Positions 41,395-51,562 are shown, counted from the first letter of the stretch. The stretch is 64,000 bases of DNA from Streptomyces sp. NBC_00236 (GCF_036195045.1 NZ_CP108100.1:2914001-2978000); one strand, 5' to 3'. The notes: generated by a model from the letters alone, not told the origin. Translations and numbers: made by a program.

Positions 41395-41997
41395 TCACCC
41401 CACCAGTTCCCGCACCACCGGCACCAACGCCCGGAACGCCTTCCCCCGGTGGCTGATCGCGTTCTTCTCCGCCGGGGTCAGCTCCGCACACGTCCGGGTA
41501 TCGCCCTCCGGCTGGAGGATCGGGTCGTAGCCGAAGCCGCCCGCACCGGCGGGGACGTGGCGCAGGGTGCCGAGCAGGCGGCCCTCGACCACGCGTTCCG
41601 TGCCGTCCGGGAGGGCGAGGGCGGCCGCGCAGGCGAAGTGGGCCCCGCGATGGGGGTCGGAGATGTCACCGAGCTGGGCCAGGAGCAGGTCCAGGTTGGC
41701 CTGGTCGTTGCCGTGGGTGCCGGCCCAGCGGGCCGAGAAGATGCCGGGGGCGCCGCCGAGGACGTCGACGCAGAGGCCGGAGTCGTCGGCGATGGCGGGG
41801 TGGCCGGTGGCCTGGGCGAGGGCGTGGGCCTTGAGGAGGGCGTTCTCGGCGAAGGTGACGCCGGTTTCCTTGACGTCGGGGATCTCCGGGTACGCGTCCG
41901 CGCCGACGAGCTCGTGGGTGAGGCCTGCGTCGGCGAGGATCGCGTGGAGTTCGGTGATCTTCCCGGCGTTGCGGGTGGCGAGGATGAGGCGGGTCAT
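41395..41997 (-). CDS. rdgB: XTP/dITP diphosphatase (RdgB/HAM1)
   Basis: A 200-residue house-cleaning nucleotide pyrophosphatase that hydrolyses XTP, ITP and dITP to the monophosphates, keeping them out of nucleic acids. LATRNAGKITELHAIL is the nucleotide-binding start, TGVTFAENALLKAHALAQAT and AIADDSGLCVDVLGGAPGIF carry the acidic metal-binding residues, and GGFGYDPILQPEG plus ISHRGKAF complete the base pocket. Full length. It lies downstream of rph on the same strand, the usual rph-rdgB order, but a lipoprotein gene and a hairpin intervene here. Confidence 0.95.
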   Translation of the reverse strand: MTRLILATRNAGKITELHAILADAGLTHELVGADAYPEIPDVKETGVTFAENALLKAHALAQATGHPAIADDSGLCVDVLGGAPGIFSARWAGTHGNDQANLDLLLAQLGDISDPHRGAHFACAAALALPDGTERVVEGRLLGTLRHVPAGAGGFGYDPILQPEGDTRTCAELTPAEKNAISHRGKAFRALVPVVRELVG

Positions 41998-42029
41998 GGA
42001 TCGATTATCGCCGCGCCGGGGTCAGGTCG

Positions 42030-42425
42030 TTACGGGGTGCAGACCTTGCCGATCTCGGTTGCGGCGTCGGTGACGGGGGTGATGTCAGGGGTGGCGTCGC
42101 CCTTGTCGATGGAGTCGCGGACGTTGGCGACGCCGGCCTGGAGGTCGTCGACGGCCTTGCTGAGGTCGGCGTCGTCGGTCTTGTCGCCCAGGCTGTTGAG
42201 TTCCTTCTGGATCTCGTCGAGTGACTCCGAGGCCTGGGTGGGGTCGCTGGAGGCGTTGGCGACGGCCTGCTGGAGGTTGTCGACGCTGGTGGCGATGGCA
42301 TCGGCGGTGCGGACGCAGTCGAGGGTCTTGTCGAGGGCGCTGCAGCCGGCTGCGGCGGTGACGGTGAGCAGCGTGGCGGCGATGGCCAGTGCGGTGCGGC
42401 GGTGGCGTCGGTGGCGCGTGGCCAT
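42030..42425 (-). CDS. small helical lipoprotein
   Basis: A 131-residue predicted lipoprotein with a basic start (MATRHRRHRRTALAIAATLL) and lipobox AAAGC (Cys28). The mature part is hydrophilic, probably all-helical (IATSVDNLQQAVANASSDPT, SLDEIQKELNSLGDKTDDAD), and has two more Cys (LDCVRTADA, GKVCTP) that could join its two ends. Function unknown. Situated between rph and rdgB on their strand, after a strong hairpin, so it may share its transcript with rdgB, whose start is 33 bp downstream. Confidence 0.8.
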   Translation of the reverse strand: MATRHRRHRRTALAIAATLLTVTAAAGCSALDKTLDCVRTADAIATSVDNLQQAVANASSDPTQASESLDEIQKELNSLGDKTDDADLSKAVDDLQAGVANVRDSIDKGDATPDITPVTDAATEIGKVCTP

Positions 42426-42456
42426 GGTGGGTCCCTCCCCTGGTGCGGACACGTGG

Positions 42457-42486
42457 ACGGGCGCACGGTTCGACCCGTGCGCCCGT
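42457..42486 (-). terminator. 12-bp perfect hairpin after rph
   Basis: ACGGGCGCACGG (42457-42468) pairs perfectly with CCGTGCGCCCGT (42475-42486), 6-base loop, between the rph stop and the lipoprotein start. Confidence 0.75.
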
Positions 42487-42538
42487 ACTCGTATCGACGC
42501 TGTGCGGAGGGACTTGGTTGCTTCTTTACCTGCCGGCT

Positions 42539-43276
<738 letters not shown>

Positions 43277-43337
43277 GGCGTCGACTTTATCGGGTGCGGG
43301 GTGTGGGCCGTTCCGGTGCCGGCTGGCTTCGGGTGTG

Positions 43338-43372
43338 CCGCAGGCCCCGTCCTGGTGGGGCGGGGCCTGCGG
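43338..43372 (-). terminator. 12-bp hairpin after nagF
   Basis: CCGCAGGCCCCG (43338-43349) pairs perfectly with CGGGGCCTGCGG (43361-43372); CC/GG pairs may extend the stem inwards. It is 37 bp past the stop of the minus-strand EIIB gene. Confidence 0.8.
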
Positions 43373-43408
43373 GGTGTCGGGCCGGGGCCCGAGGGGTTCA
43401 GCGGTGGG

Positions 43409-43642
43409 TCACATCATGTCTTCGATGTCGGCGGCGATGGGGTCGGCGTCGGTGCCGATGACGACCTGGATCGCGGTGCCCATCTTGACGACGCCGTGGG
43501 CTCCGGCGGCCTTGAGCGCGGCTTCGTCGACCTTGCTCGGGTCGATGACCTCGGTGCGGAGGCGGGTGATGCAGCCTTCGACCTCTTCGATGTTCTCGAT
43601 TCCGCCGAGCCCGGCGACGATCTTCTCAGCCTTGCTGGCCAT
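43409..43642 (-). CDS. nagF: PTS EIIB component, N-acetylglucosamine type
   Basis: A 77-residue single-domain phosphotransferase protein. IEEVEGCITRLRTEVIDPSK contains the phospho-accepting Cys24 in the GCxTRLR motif of glucose/GlcNAc-family IIB domains. It takes phosphate from the general PTS (EI, HPr, IIA elsewhere) and passes it to sugar carried by the EIIC permease encoded divergently next door. In streptomycetes this separate IIB is NagF, needed for GlcNAc uptake. No IIA gene is present in the window. Confidence 0.9.
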   Translation of the reverse strand: MASKAEKIVAGLGGIENIEEVEGCITRLRTEVIDPSKVDEAALKAAGAHGVVKMGTAIQVVIGTDADPIAADIEDMM

Positions 43643-43806
43643 GGCCTTCTCCCTGGTTCTTCACGTACTTGCGACGGCCCACCCTGGGTCCGTTTCGTCA
43701 CGGTAACGCACGGTTGGCCCAACTTCGCGAGCGAGTAGCCGATCCATCACCAAAGATGACGATCACCGGCGCCCTGTCTTCCGGGCGGGCTCCGCACCGT
43801 ACCGCA

Positions 43807-43822
43807 ACTGGTCTACACCAGT
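43807..43822. promoter_or_regulatory. DasR box (dre), nagE1/nagF intergenic
   Basis: The perfect 16-bp palindrome ACTGGTCTACACCAGT matches the DasR-responsive element bound by the GlcNAc-sensing GntR regulator DasR. It lies 42 bp upstream of the EIIC start, in the divergent intergenic region shared with nagF. Confidence 0.95.
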
Positions 43823-43864
43823 CTGCAACACCCGCCAAACGTGGCCTGTTCCGGGAGGACGCCG

Positions 43865-45175
43865 ATGAGCTCAAGCAGCGCAGCGATCCCACAGAAAAAG
43901 TGGTGGAACGGCCTCTTCCAGGGCCTGCAGAAGATGGGGCGCAGCCTTCAGCTCCCGATCGCCGTACTGCCGGCGGCAGGCATTCTGAACCGGCTCGGCC
44001 AGCCGGATGTGTTCGGCGACGACGGTCTCGGCTGGAACAACATCGCCAAGGTGTTCGCGGCGGCCGGTGGTGCGCTGCTGGACTCGGGGCTCGGGCTCCC
44101 GCTGTTGTTCTGCGTGGGTGTCGCGATCGGCATGGCGAAGAAGTCGGACGGTTCGACGGCACTGGCCGCCGTGACCGGCTTCCTCGTCTTCTACGCGGTG
44201 CTGCACGCCTTCCCGGTGGACTGCCCCAGCGGTTCCACGTTCACCTCGGGCGGTACGTGGTTCGGTACGTGTGTCACGGGTGACGCCCAGGTGACGGCGG
44301 CCGAGTACCAGAACCCGGGGGTGTTCGGCGGCATCGTGATGGGCCTGCTGTCGGCCTGGTTCTGGCAGCGGTATCACCGGGTGAAGCTGGTGGACTGGCT
44401 GGGCTTCTTCAACGGCCGGCGGCTGGTCCCGATCATCATGGCGTTCGTCGGCCTGCTCTTCGCGGCGTTGTGTGCGTGGCTGTGGCAGCCGATCGGTGAC
44501 GGCCTGACGAGCTTCTCGAAGTGGCTGGTGGACCTGGACTGGGCGGGTTCGGGCATCTTCGGTGTGGCCAACCGTGCGTTGCTGGTGATCGGTCTGCACC
44601 AGTTCCTGAACACGTTCGTCTGGTTCCAGTTCGGTGATTACACGAAGCCGGACGGGACGATGGTGCACGGTGACATCAACCGGTTCCTGGCGGGTGACCC
44701 GACGGCCGGTCAGTTCACGACGGGCTTCTTCCCGATCATGATGTTCGCGCTGCCGGCGGCGGCGCTGGCGATCTACCACTGCGCGAAGCCGCACCGGCGC
44801 AAGGCGGTCGGCGGCATGATGGTCTCGGTCGGTCTGACGTCGTTCGTGACGGGAATCACGGAACCGATCGAGTACTCGTTCCTCTTCGTCGCACCCCTGC
44901 TGTACGCGATCCACGCGGTGCTCACGGGTGTGTCGATGGCGGTAACGTGGGCGCTCGGGGTGAAGGACGGCTTCAGCTTCTCGGCGGGTCTGATCGACTA
45001 CGTCATCAACTGGAGTCTGGCGACGAAACCCTGGCTGATCATCCCGATCGGGCTGGCGTTCGCCGTCGTGTATTACGTGATCTTCCGGTTCGCGATCACC
45101 AGGTTCAACCTCCAGACGCCGGGCCGTGAGCCCGACGAGGTGGAGGAGGAGATCGAGAAGAACCTCACGAAGTAA
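43865..45175 (+). CDS. nagE1: PTS EIIC permease, GlcNAc family (first copy)
   Basis: A 436-residue membrane permease of the glucose/GlcNAc IIC family, lacking fused IIA and IIB domains. Opening motif: GLFQGLQKMGRSLQLPIAVL PAAGIL. Conserved LGFFNGRRLVPIIMAF, GLHQFLNTFVWFQFGDYT and VTGITEPIEYSFLFVAPLLY (with the ITEPIE substrate motif) are present; about ten hydrophobic segments. It has a longer, Cys-containing periplasmic loop (VDCPSGSTFTSGGTWFGTCV) absent from the second copy. Start MSSSSAAI at 43865. A dre box and a terminator hairpin delimit it. Paralog of the next gene; NagE2 is the known major GlcNAc permease in S. coelicolor. Confidence 0.85.
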   Translation: MSSSSAAIPQKKWWNGLFQGLQKMGRSLQLPIAVLPAAGILNRLGQPDVFGDDGLGWNNIAKVFAAAGGALLDSGLGLPLLFCVGVAIGMAKKSDGSTALAAVTGFLVFYAVLHAFPVDCPSGSTFTSGGTWFGTCVTGDAQVTAAEYQNPGVFGGIVMGLLSAWFWQRYHRVKLVDWLGFFNGRRLVPIIMAFVGLLFAALCAWLWQPIGDGLTSFSKWLVDLDWAGSGIFGVANRALLVIGLHQFLNTFVWFQFGDYTKPDGTMVHGDINRFLAGDPTAGQFTTGFFPIMMFALPAAALAIYHCAKPHRRKAVGGMMVSVGLTSFVTGITEPIEYSFLFVAPLLYAIHAVLTGVSMAVTWALGVKDGFSFSAGLIDYVINWSLATKPWLIIPIGLAFAVVYYVIFRFAITRFNLQTPGREPDEVEEEIEKNLTK

Positions 45176-45207
45176 CCCCTCCGACCAGGGCTTATATCCT
45201 GGACGAC

Positions 45208-45240
45208 GAAGGCCCTCGGACTTCCGGTCCGAGGGCCTTC
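45208..45240 (+). terminator. 14-bp perfect hairpin after nagE1
   Basis: GAAGGCCCTCGGAC (45208-45221) pairs with GTCCGAGGGCCTTC (45227-45240), loop TTCCG, 33 bp after the nagE1 stop. Confidence 0.9.
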
Positions 45241-45322
45241 GGCATGTCACTGTGCGTGCGCGAAGGCCACTGCGAAGTAGTCGGAAATTGCAGGTTCCTT
45301 ATCTAACCCTCACCGTGCTACA

Positions 45323-45355
45323 ACTGGTCTACACCACTCAGTGGTCCAGACCACG
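45323..45355 (+). promoter_or_regulatory. tandem DasR boxes upstream of nagE2
   Basis: ACTGGTCTACACCACT (45323-45338) and AGTGGTCCAGACCACG (45340-45355) are two near-palindromic dre sites separated by one base, 87 bp upstream of the nagE2 ATG. Centre-to-centre spacing is 17 bp. DasR repression is relieved by GlcN-6-P. Confidence 0.95.
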
Positions 45356-45441
45356 CGCCGCGCAGCGGCGCGTTTCTCGAGTCGTCGCCCACCCCCAGAA
45401 CACCCTGTCCTTGGCGGCGCCTTGCCTACTGGAGGAAGTTG

Positions 45442-46689
45442 ATGAGTACGGCCACCGCCACGGCGGCCCCCGCGAAGAAGCGGGGCTCCGGCCTGTTCCA
45501 GGGCCTGCAGAAGGTGGGACGCAGCCTCCAGCTGCCGATCGCCGTGCTGCCAGCCGCGGGCATTCTGCTCCGTCTCGGCCAGCCCGACGTCTTCGGTGAC
45601 GACGGTCTCGGCTGGCACAAGGTCGCGTCCGTGTTCGCCACGGCGGGCAGCGCGGTCTTCGACAACCTGCCGATGCTGTTCTGCATCGGTGTCGCGATCG
45701 GGTTCGCCAAGAAGTCGGACGGCTCGACCGCGCTGGCCGCCCTGGTCGGCTTCCTCGTCTACAGCAATGTGCTCAAGGCCTTCCCGGTCGCCGAAGCGGT
45801 GGTCCAGAAGGGCGCGGACACTCCGGCGGTGTACAACAACCCCGGCGTCCTCGGCGGCATCCTGATGGGTCTCGTCACGGCGATCCTGTGGCAGAAGTTC
45901 CACCGCACCAAGCTGGTCGACTGGCTGGGCTTCTTCAACGGCCGCCGCCTCGTCCCGATCATCATGGCCTTCGTCGGCGTGCTCTTCGGTGTGTTCTTCG
46001 GCCTGGTCTGGGAGCCCATCGGTGAGGGCATATCCAACTTCGGCGAGTGGATGACGGGTCTCGGTTCCGTCGGTGCCGGTCTGTTCGGCCTGATCAACCG
46101 TGCGCTGATCCCCGTCGGCATGCACCAGTTCGTCAACACCGTTTCGTGGTTCCAGCTGGGTGACTTCACCGACGCCACGGGCGCGGTCGTGCACGGCGAC
46201 CTGAACCGCTTCTTCGCCGGTGACCCGACCTCGGGCCAGTTCATGTCGGGCTTCTTCCCGATCATGATGTTCGGCCTCCCGGCCGCCGCCATCGCCATCG
46301 CCCACGCCGCTCGCCCCGAGCGCCGCAAGGCCGTGATGGGCATGATGGTCTCTCTGGCGCTGACCTCGTTCGTCACCGGTGTGACCGAGCCGATCGAGTT
46401 CTCGTTCATGTTCATCGCGCCGGTCCTCTACGCGATCCACGCGGTTCTGACCGCCCTGTCGATGGCCATCACCTGGGCACTGGGCGTGCACGCCGGATTC
46501 ACCTTCTCCGCGGGCTTCATCGACTACGCGCTGAACTGGAACCTGGCGACCAAGCCGTGGCTGATCATCCCGATCGGTCTGGTCTTCGGAGTGGTCTACT
46601 ACGTGCTCTTCCGCTTCGCGATCACCAAGTTCAACCTCACCACCCCGGGCCGCGAGCCCGAGGAAGAGGTCGAGGACCTGACCAAGTAG
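45442..46689 (+). CDS. nagE2: PTS EIIC permease, GlcNAc family (second copy)
   Basis: A 415-residue IIC permease, start ATG 45442 behind GGAGGA (an in-frame TTG precedes it). Conserved blocks are GLFQGLQKVGRSLQLPIAVL, LGFFNGRRLVPIIMAFVGVL, MHQFVNTVSWFQLGDFT, and VTGVTEPIEFSFMFIAPVLY. It imports GlcNAc using phosphate delivered through the IIB protein NagF. In S. coelicolor the equivalent of this gene is the main GlcNAc transporter, so the order nagF-nagE1-nagE2 supports the name. Own dre pair and terminator, so independently transcribed. Confidence 0.9.
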   Translation: MSTATATAAPAKKRGSGLFQGLQKVGRSLQLPIAVLPAAGILLRLGQPDVFGDDGLGWHKVASVFATAGSAVFDNLPMLFCIGVAIGFAKKSDGSTALAALVGFLVYSNVLKAFPVAEAVVQKGADTPAVYNNPGVLGGILMGLVTAILWQKFHRTKLVDWLGFFNGRRLVPIIMAFVGVLFGVFFGLVWEPIGEGISNFGEWMTGLGSVGAGLFGLINRALIPVGMHQFVNTVSWFQLGDFTDATGAVVHGDLNRFFAGDPTSGQFMSGFFPIMMFGLPAAAIAIAHAARPERRKAVMGMMVSLALTSFVTGVTEPIEFSFMFIAPVLYAIHAVLTALSMAITWALGVHAGFTFSAGFIDYALNWNLATKPWLIIPIGLVFGVVYYVLFRFAITKFNLTTPGREPEEEVEDLTK

Positions 46690-46714
46690 GCCGGGGTCCG
46701 TCCCACGACAGCTC

Positions 46715-46750
46715 GAAGCCCTCACCTTCCCGGCGGAAGGTGAGGGCTTC
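46715..46750 (+). terminator. 16-bp perfect hairpin after nagE2
   Basis: GAAGCCCTCACCTTCC (46715-46730) pairs with 46735-46750, loop CGGC. Confidence 0.9.
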
Positions 46751-46797
46751 GTCGTGCGTGGGGCGCGGGGCGCGCTGCCTCGTGCGTGCTGCGTGGA

Positions 46798-47550
46798 CTA
46801 GATCTCGTAGACCGCGCCCGGGACCGCCAGCTCCGTCGGCCCGTCGAAGGCCTCGCGGGCGTCGGAGAGGTTGCGGTCGGCGTCGGTCCACGGCGGGATG
46901 TGGGTGAGCACCAGGCGGCCCACCTGCGCCCGGGCCGCGAGTTCGCCCGCTTCGCGGCCGTTGAGGTGGAGGTCCGGGATGTCCTCCTTGCCGTGCACGA
47001 ACGACGCCTCGCAGAGGAAGAGGTCGGTGCCCTCCGCGAGCTCGTCCAGGGCCTCGCAGGTGCCGGTGTCGCCCGAGTACGTGAGCGAGCTGCCGCCGTG
47101 CTCGATGCGGATGCCGAACGTCTCGACGGGGTGGCAGAGCTTCTCGGTACGGACCGAGAAGGGGCCGATGTCGAAGGAGCCCGGCTTCAGCGTGTGGAAG
47201 TCGAAGACCTCGCTCATCGCGTGGTCGGACGGGGTGTCGGCGTGCGCGGTGGTGAGCCGCTGCTCCGTGCCGTCGGGGCCGTAGACCGGGATGCGGGCCG
47301 GGCGTCCGCCGTCGGGCGGGTAGTACCGGACGACGAAGTACGCGCACATGTCGATGCAGTGGTCGGCATGGAGGTGGCTGAGGAAGATGGCGTCGAGGTC
47401 GTACAGACCGACGTGGCGCTGCAGCTCGCCGAGGGCTCCGTTGCCCATGTCGAGGAGCAGCCTGAAGCCGTCGGCCTCTACGAGGTAGCTCGAGCATGCC
47501 GATCCCGCGGACGGGAACGAGCCGGAGCAGCCGACGACGGTGAGCTTCAT
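46798..47550 (-). CDS. MBL-fold metallo-hydrolase (RNase Z/phosphodiesterase-like)
   Basis: A 250-residue metallo-beta-lactamase-fold hydrolase. Its start MKLTVVGCSGSFPSAGSACS is typical of cyclic-nucleotide-phosphodiesterase-like members. The zinc motif is LSHLHADHCID, further His ligands lie in LCHPVETFGIRIEH and LVLTHIPPWTD, and the bridging Asp is in TYSGDTGTC. Substrate could be a cyclic nucleotide or RNA end; it lacks the tRNase Z exosite. Monocistronic. Confidence 0.9.
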   Translation of the reverse strand: MKLTVVGCSGSFPSAGSACSSYLVEADGFRLLLDMGNGALGELQRHVGLYDLDAIFLSHLHADHCIDMCAYFVVRYYPPDGGRPARIPVYGPDGTEQRLTTAHADTPSDHAMSEVFDFHTLKPGSFDIGPFSVRTEKLCHPVETFGIRIEHGGSSLTYSGDTGTCEALDELAEGTDLFLCEASFVHGKEDIPDLHLNGREAGELAARAQVGRLVLTHIPPWTDADRNLSDAREAFDGPTELAVPGAVYEI

Positions 47551-47777
47551 GGAGCGTGAACCTCCGAGACGTGGGAACGGGGAGGGTTCGTGCGGTTCGT
47601 TGAGCGGTTTGTTGAGCGTAAGGCGCGAAACAGGTGGTCGCTCCTTCGGAGTGTGCCGTTGTGGGGGAACTCACCTGTGCTGTCACCGGTTCGATGGAAG
47701 CGGGGCGCCCTTCGGGGCGCGGGTGGGGGGTGTGCGCCTGCGGCGGGCCTGTTCCCCTGCCCGCCCCTTCCCGTACC

Positions 47778-47915
47778 GGGGGCTCCGCCCCCGGGCCCCC
47801 GCTCCTCAATCGCCGGAGGGGCTTGATTCGGCCCCTCGCCGAGCGCAGGCCATCGGCGGGAAACTCAGCCCCGCCGGCGCTTGAGGCGCGGGGGTGTGGG
47901 GGCGGAGCCCCCGCT
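47778..47915. repeat. inverted pair of dispersed Streptomyces palindromic element
   Basis: Copy A (47778-47830) reads GGGGGCTCCGCCCCC, then CGCTCCTCAATCGCCGGAGG GGCTTGA. Copy B (47865-47915) is the same element on the other strand (GGGGGCTCCGCCCCC and CCTCAAGCGCCGGCGGGGCT in reverse). I know this as a very common intergenic element of Streptomyces genomes. No gene is seen between 47551 and 47989. Confidence 0.75.
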
Positions 47916-47922
47916 AAACGGC

Positions 47923-47967
47923 GGACGCCGGGGGCCCGGACCTGTGTGGTCCTGGCCCCCGGCGTCC
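47923..47967 (-). terminator. 14-bp hairpin after cysM with nested inner hairpin
   Basis: 47923-47936 pairs perfectly with 47954-47967 (GGACGCCGGGGGCC/GGCCCCCGGCGTCC). The loop itself forms GGACC/GGTCC. It lies 23 bp beyond the cysM stop. Confidence 0.85.
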
Positions 47968-47989
47968 GGGGTGCGTACTGCGCGGGCGG

Positions 47990-49218
<1,229 letters not shown>

Positions 49219-49343
49219 GGCGTGGGCTCCTGTCGAAGCTGAGTGGTGGCGGTGGGCGTGGGGCGCGCGGCTCTGCCCCCGCGCAGGGGTCGGTGCGTGA
49301 AGAGCGGCGTCCGGTGGGGCGGCGCGCCGGGCCTCGGCCCGGC

Positions 49344-49469
49344 TCAGGCCTCGCGGCCGGCGGTCCGGTGGTTCGTACAGATCGCGCTGGCGAGCCGGCA
49401 CAGGTCGACGTGCAGGCGCGCCACGAGCAGCGTGCCCGGCGTCTTGTCGCTCACGTCATGGGGAACCAT
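49344..49469 (-). CDS. cysteine-type leader peptide upstream of cysO-cysM
   Basis: A 41-codon frame from ATG 49467-49469 to TGA 49344-49346. The core RLHVDLCRLASAIC matches the 'putative leader peptide' family found ahead of sulfur-assimilation genes in actinobacteria. Two Cys codons sit in the conserved block. A TACGAT -10-like hexamer ends 6 bases before the ATG, so transcription should begin at or next to the start codon (leaderless). Translation speed over the Cys codons could tune expression of cysO-cysM, by analogy with mycobacterial Cys uORFs. A 125-bp gap separates it from cysO. Confidence 0.7.
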   Translation of the reverse strand: MVPHDVSDKTPGTLLVARLHVDLCRLASAICTNHRTAGREA

Positions 49470-49544
49470 GCGCTCATCGTATCGATTCCCGGTCCGGGAT
49501 CCGGAATGTGATCTCACCTGCTGGATGGTTGGCGTTCGACAGGT

Positions 49545-49572
49545 GGACAGGGCCGGGCGGGCGGCCCTGTCC
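49545..49572 (-). terminator. 10-bp perfect hairpin after mec
   Basis: GGACAGGGCC (49545-49554) pairs with GGCCCTGTCC (49563-49572), 8-base loop, 31 bp after the mec stop and before the leader-peptide promoter. It makes mec and cysO-cysM separate units. Confidence 0.8.
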
Positions 49573-49602
49573 GGGCGCGGCGGGCGGGTGCCGGTGTCGA
49601 GG

Positions 49603-50034
49603 TCAGGAGGCGGCGTACGCCTCGACGACCTCGACGTCCTCCTCGGTGATCTCGCCGTCCACGATGCGGTACGAGCGGAACTGGAAGGGCCCGGCCTCGT
49701 CGGCGTCGGCGGTCGAGACGAGGACGTAGTGGGCGCCGGGCTCGTTGGCGTACGTGACGTCGGTGCGGGAGGGGTAGGCCTCGGTCGCGGTGTGCGAGTG
49801 ATAGACGATCACGGGTTCCTCGTCGCGGTCGTCCATGTCGCGGTAGAGCTTGAGGAGGTCGGCCGAGTCGAATTCGTAGAACGTGGGCGAGCGGGCCGCG
49901 TTGAGCATGGGGATGAAGCGTTCGGGGCGGCCGGTTCCGGCGGGCCCGGCGACCACGCCGCACGCCTCGTCGGGGTGGTCGGCGCGGGAGTGCGCGACGA
50001 TCTGGTCGTACAGCGCCTGGGTGATGGTCAGCAT
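49603..50034 (-). CDS. mec: JAMM/MPN+ metalloprotease Mec (CysO-cysteine hydrolase)
   Basis: A 143-residue Zn protease. JAMM motif: Glu23 in HPDEACGVVAG, then His79-Ser-His81 and Ser89…Asp92 in YHSHTATEAYPSRTD, the E…HxHx(7)SxxD signature. In Mycobacterium the homolog cleaves the CysO-Cys conjugate to release cysteine; here it may also remove the two extra C-terminal residues of CysO. Cytosolic. Its own terminator and promoter separate it from cysO. Confidence 0.93.
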   Translation of the reverse strand: MLTITQALYDQIVAHSRADHPDEACGVVAGPAGTGRPERFIPMLNAARSPTFYEFDSADLLKLYRDMDDRDEEPVIVYHSHTATEAYPSRTDVTYANEPGAHYVLVSTADADEAGPFQFRSYRIVDGEITEEDVEVVEAYAAS

Positions 50035-50053
50035 GGCGCCCAGGATAGGACGA

Positions 50054-50092
50054 CGGGCCCTCGCGTACCGAGGAGTGGTACGCGGGGGCCCG
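50054..50092 (-). terminator. 16-bp hairpin after amino-acid permease
   Basis: 50054-50069 (CGGGCCCTCGCGTACC) pairs with 50077-50092; one pair is a T-G wobble, loop 7 bases. It lies 34 bp after the permease stop. Confidence 0.85.
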
Positions 50093-50125
50093 CATCGTGG
50101 ACGCGACCTCTGCGAGGCCTGGGGT

Positions 50126-51562
50126 TCAGCGGCCGGCGAAGGCCTTGTTCTCGGGGTTGCGGGCCTTGAGGACCAGATAGGAGACGCCCAGGATCAGGGC
50201 CCAGAGCGGGGCGCAGTAGAGCGAGATCCTGGTGTCCTTGTCGATGCCCATCATGACGATGACGACGCCGATGAAGGCGAGGGCGAAGACGCTGGTGTAC
50301 GGGGCTCCGGGGGCCCGGAAGGTGGACTGCGGGAGGACGCCCCGGTCGGCGAGGCGGCGGTAGCGGATCTGGCTGATCAGGATCATGATCCAGGCCCACA
50401 TGCCGGAGATGGTGGCGAAGGAGACGACGTAGGTGAAGGCGTCACCGGGCCACTGGTAGTTGATCCAGACGCCGACGAGCATGAGGGCGGCGGAGAAGGT
50501 GGTGCCGACCAGCGGGGTGCCGCTCCTGGTCAGTTTGGTGAAGAACTTCGGGCCCTGTCCGTTGAGCGCGAGGTCGCGCAGCATGCGGCCGGTGGAGTAC
50601 ATCCCGGAGTTGCAGGAGGAGAGCGCGGCGGTCAGGACGACGAAGTTGACGATGCCCGCGCCGACGCCGAGGCCCATCTTCTCGAAGGCCTCGACGAACG
50701 GGGAGACGCCCGGCGAGAACTCGGTCCAGGGGACGACCGAGAGGATCATGATGAGGGCGCCGACGTAGAAGACGGCGATGCGCCACGGCACGGTGTTGAT
50801 GGCCTTGGGCAGGACGGTCTTGGGGTCCTTGGACTCGCCTGCGGTGACGCCGACGAGTTCGACGGCGAGGAAGGCGAACATCACGATCTGCAGCGTCATC
50901 AGGGTGCCCTTGATGCCGTGCGGGAAGAATCCGCCGTCGGACCAGAGGTGGGTGACGGACGCGGTGTCGCCGGCGTCGGAGAAGCCGAGGGTGAGGATTC
51001 CGGCGCAGATGAGGATCATGCCGACGATGGCGGTGACCTTGACCATCGAGAACCAGAATTCGAGTTCACCGAACAGCTTTACGGAGATCAGGTTCACGCC
51101 GTACAGGATGATCGTGAAGATCAGCGCGGACACCCATTGGGGAATGTCGAACCAGAACGTCATGTACTGGGCTGCCGCGGTGACTTCGGTGATTCCGGTG
51201 ACGACCCAGAACAGCCAGTAGGTCCAGCCGGTGACGAATCCTGCGAAGGGGCCGATGAATTCGCGGGCGTACTCCGAGAAGGAGCCCGAGACCGGGCGGT
51301 ACATGAGGAGTTCGCCCAGGGCCCGCATGATGAAGAAGATCACCAGGCCTGCGATGGCGTACGCCAGGATGAGGCTGGGTCCGGCCTTGGCGATGGCTTT
51401 GCCCGCGCCGAGGAAGAGGCCGGTGCCGATGGCCCCGCCGATCGCGATCATCTGGATCTGGCGGGCGCCGAGTGCCCGCTGATAGCCCTCGGCGGACGTG
51501 GTGGCATCCGCGGCTGCGCCGTGCGGGCCCTGTCCCTTGTCGTCGACCTGCGCCGATGTCAT
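50126..51562 (-). CDS. amino-acid permease (APC superfamily, AAT family)
   Basis: A 478-residue 12-helix transporter. QRALGARQIQMIAIGGAIGT GLFLG is the AAT-family signature start, with RALGELLMYRPVSGSFSEYA and WTYWLFWVVTGITEVTAAAQ in helices 3-4. Resembles the proline/GABA/asparagine permease group; substrate not resolvable. A 21-51 bp upstream element of three complementary segments (51583-51621) forms alternative hairpins, so expression may be controlled in the leader. Monocistronic with its own hairpin. Confidence 0.9.
   Translation of the reverse strand: MTSAQVDDKGQGPHGAAADATTSAEGYQRALGARQIQMIAIGGAIGTGLFLGAGKAIAKAGPSLILAYAIAGLVIFFIMRALGELLMYRPVSGSFSEYAREFIGPFAGFVTGWTYWLFWVVTGITEVTAAAQYMTFWFDIPQWVSALIFTIILYGVNLISVKLFGELEFWFSMVKVTAIVGMILICAGILTLGFSDAGDTASVTHLWSDGGFFPHGIKGTLMTLQIVMFAFLAVELVGVTAGESKDPKTVLPKAINTVPWRIAVFYVGALIMILSVVPWTEFSPGVSPFVEAFEKMGLGVGAGIVNFVVLTAALSSCNSGMYSTGRMLRDLALNGQGPKFFTKLTRSGTPLVGTTFSAALMLVGVWINYQWPGDAFTYVVSFATISGMWAWIMILISQIRYRRLADRGVLPQSTFRAPGAPYTSVFALAFIGVVIVMMGIDKDTRISLYCAPLWALILGVSYLVLKARNPENKAFAGR

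Noticed and set aside
43877..45250. Antisense frames over the PTS permease genes
   Set aside because: Arg/His/Glu-rich shadow translations with no motifs.
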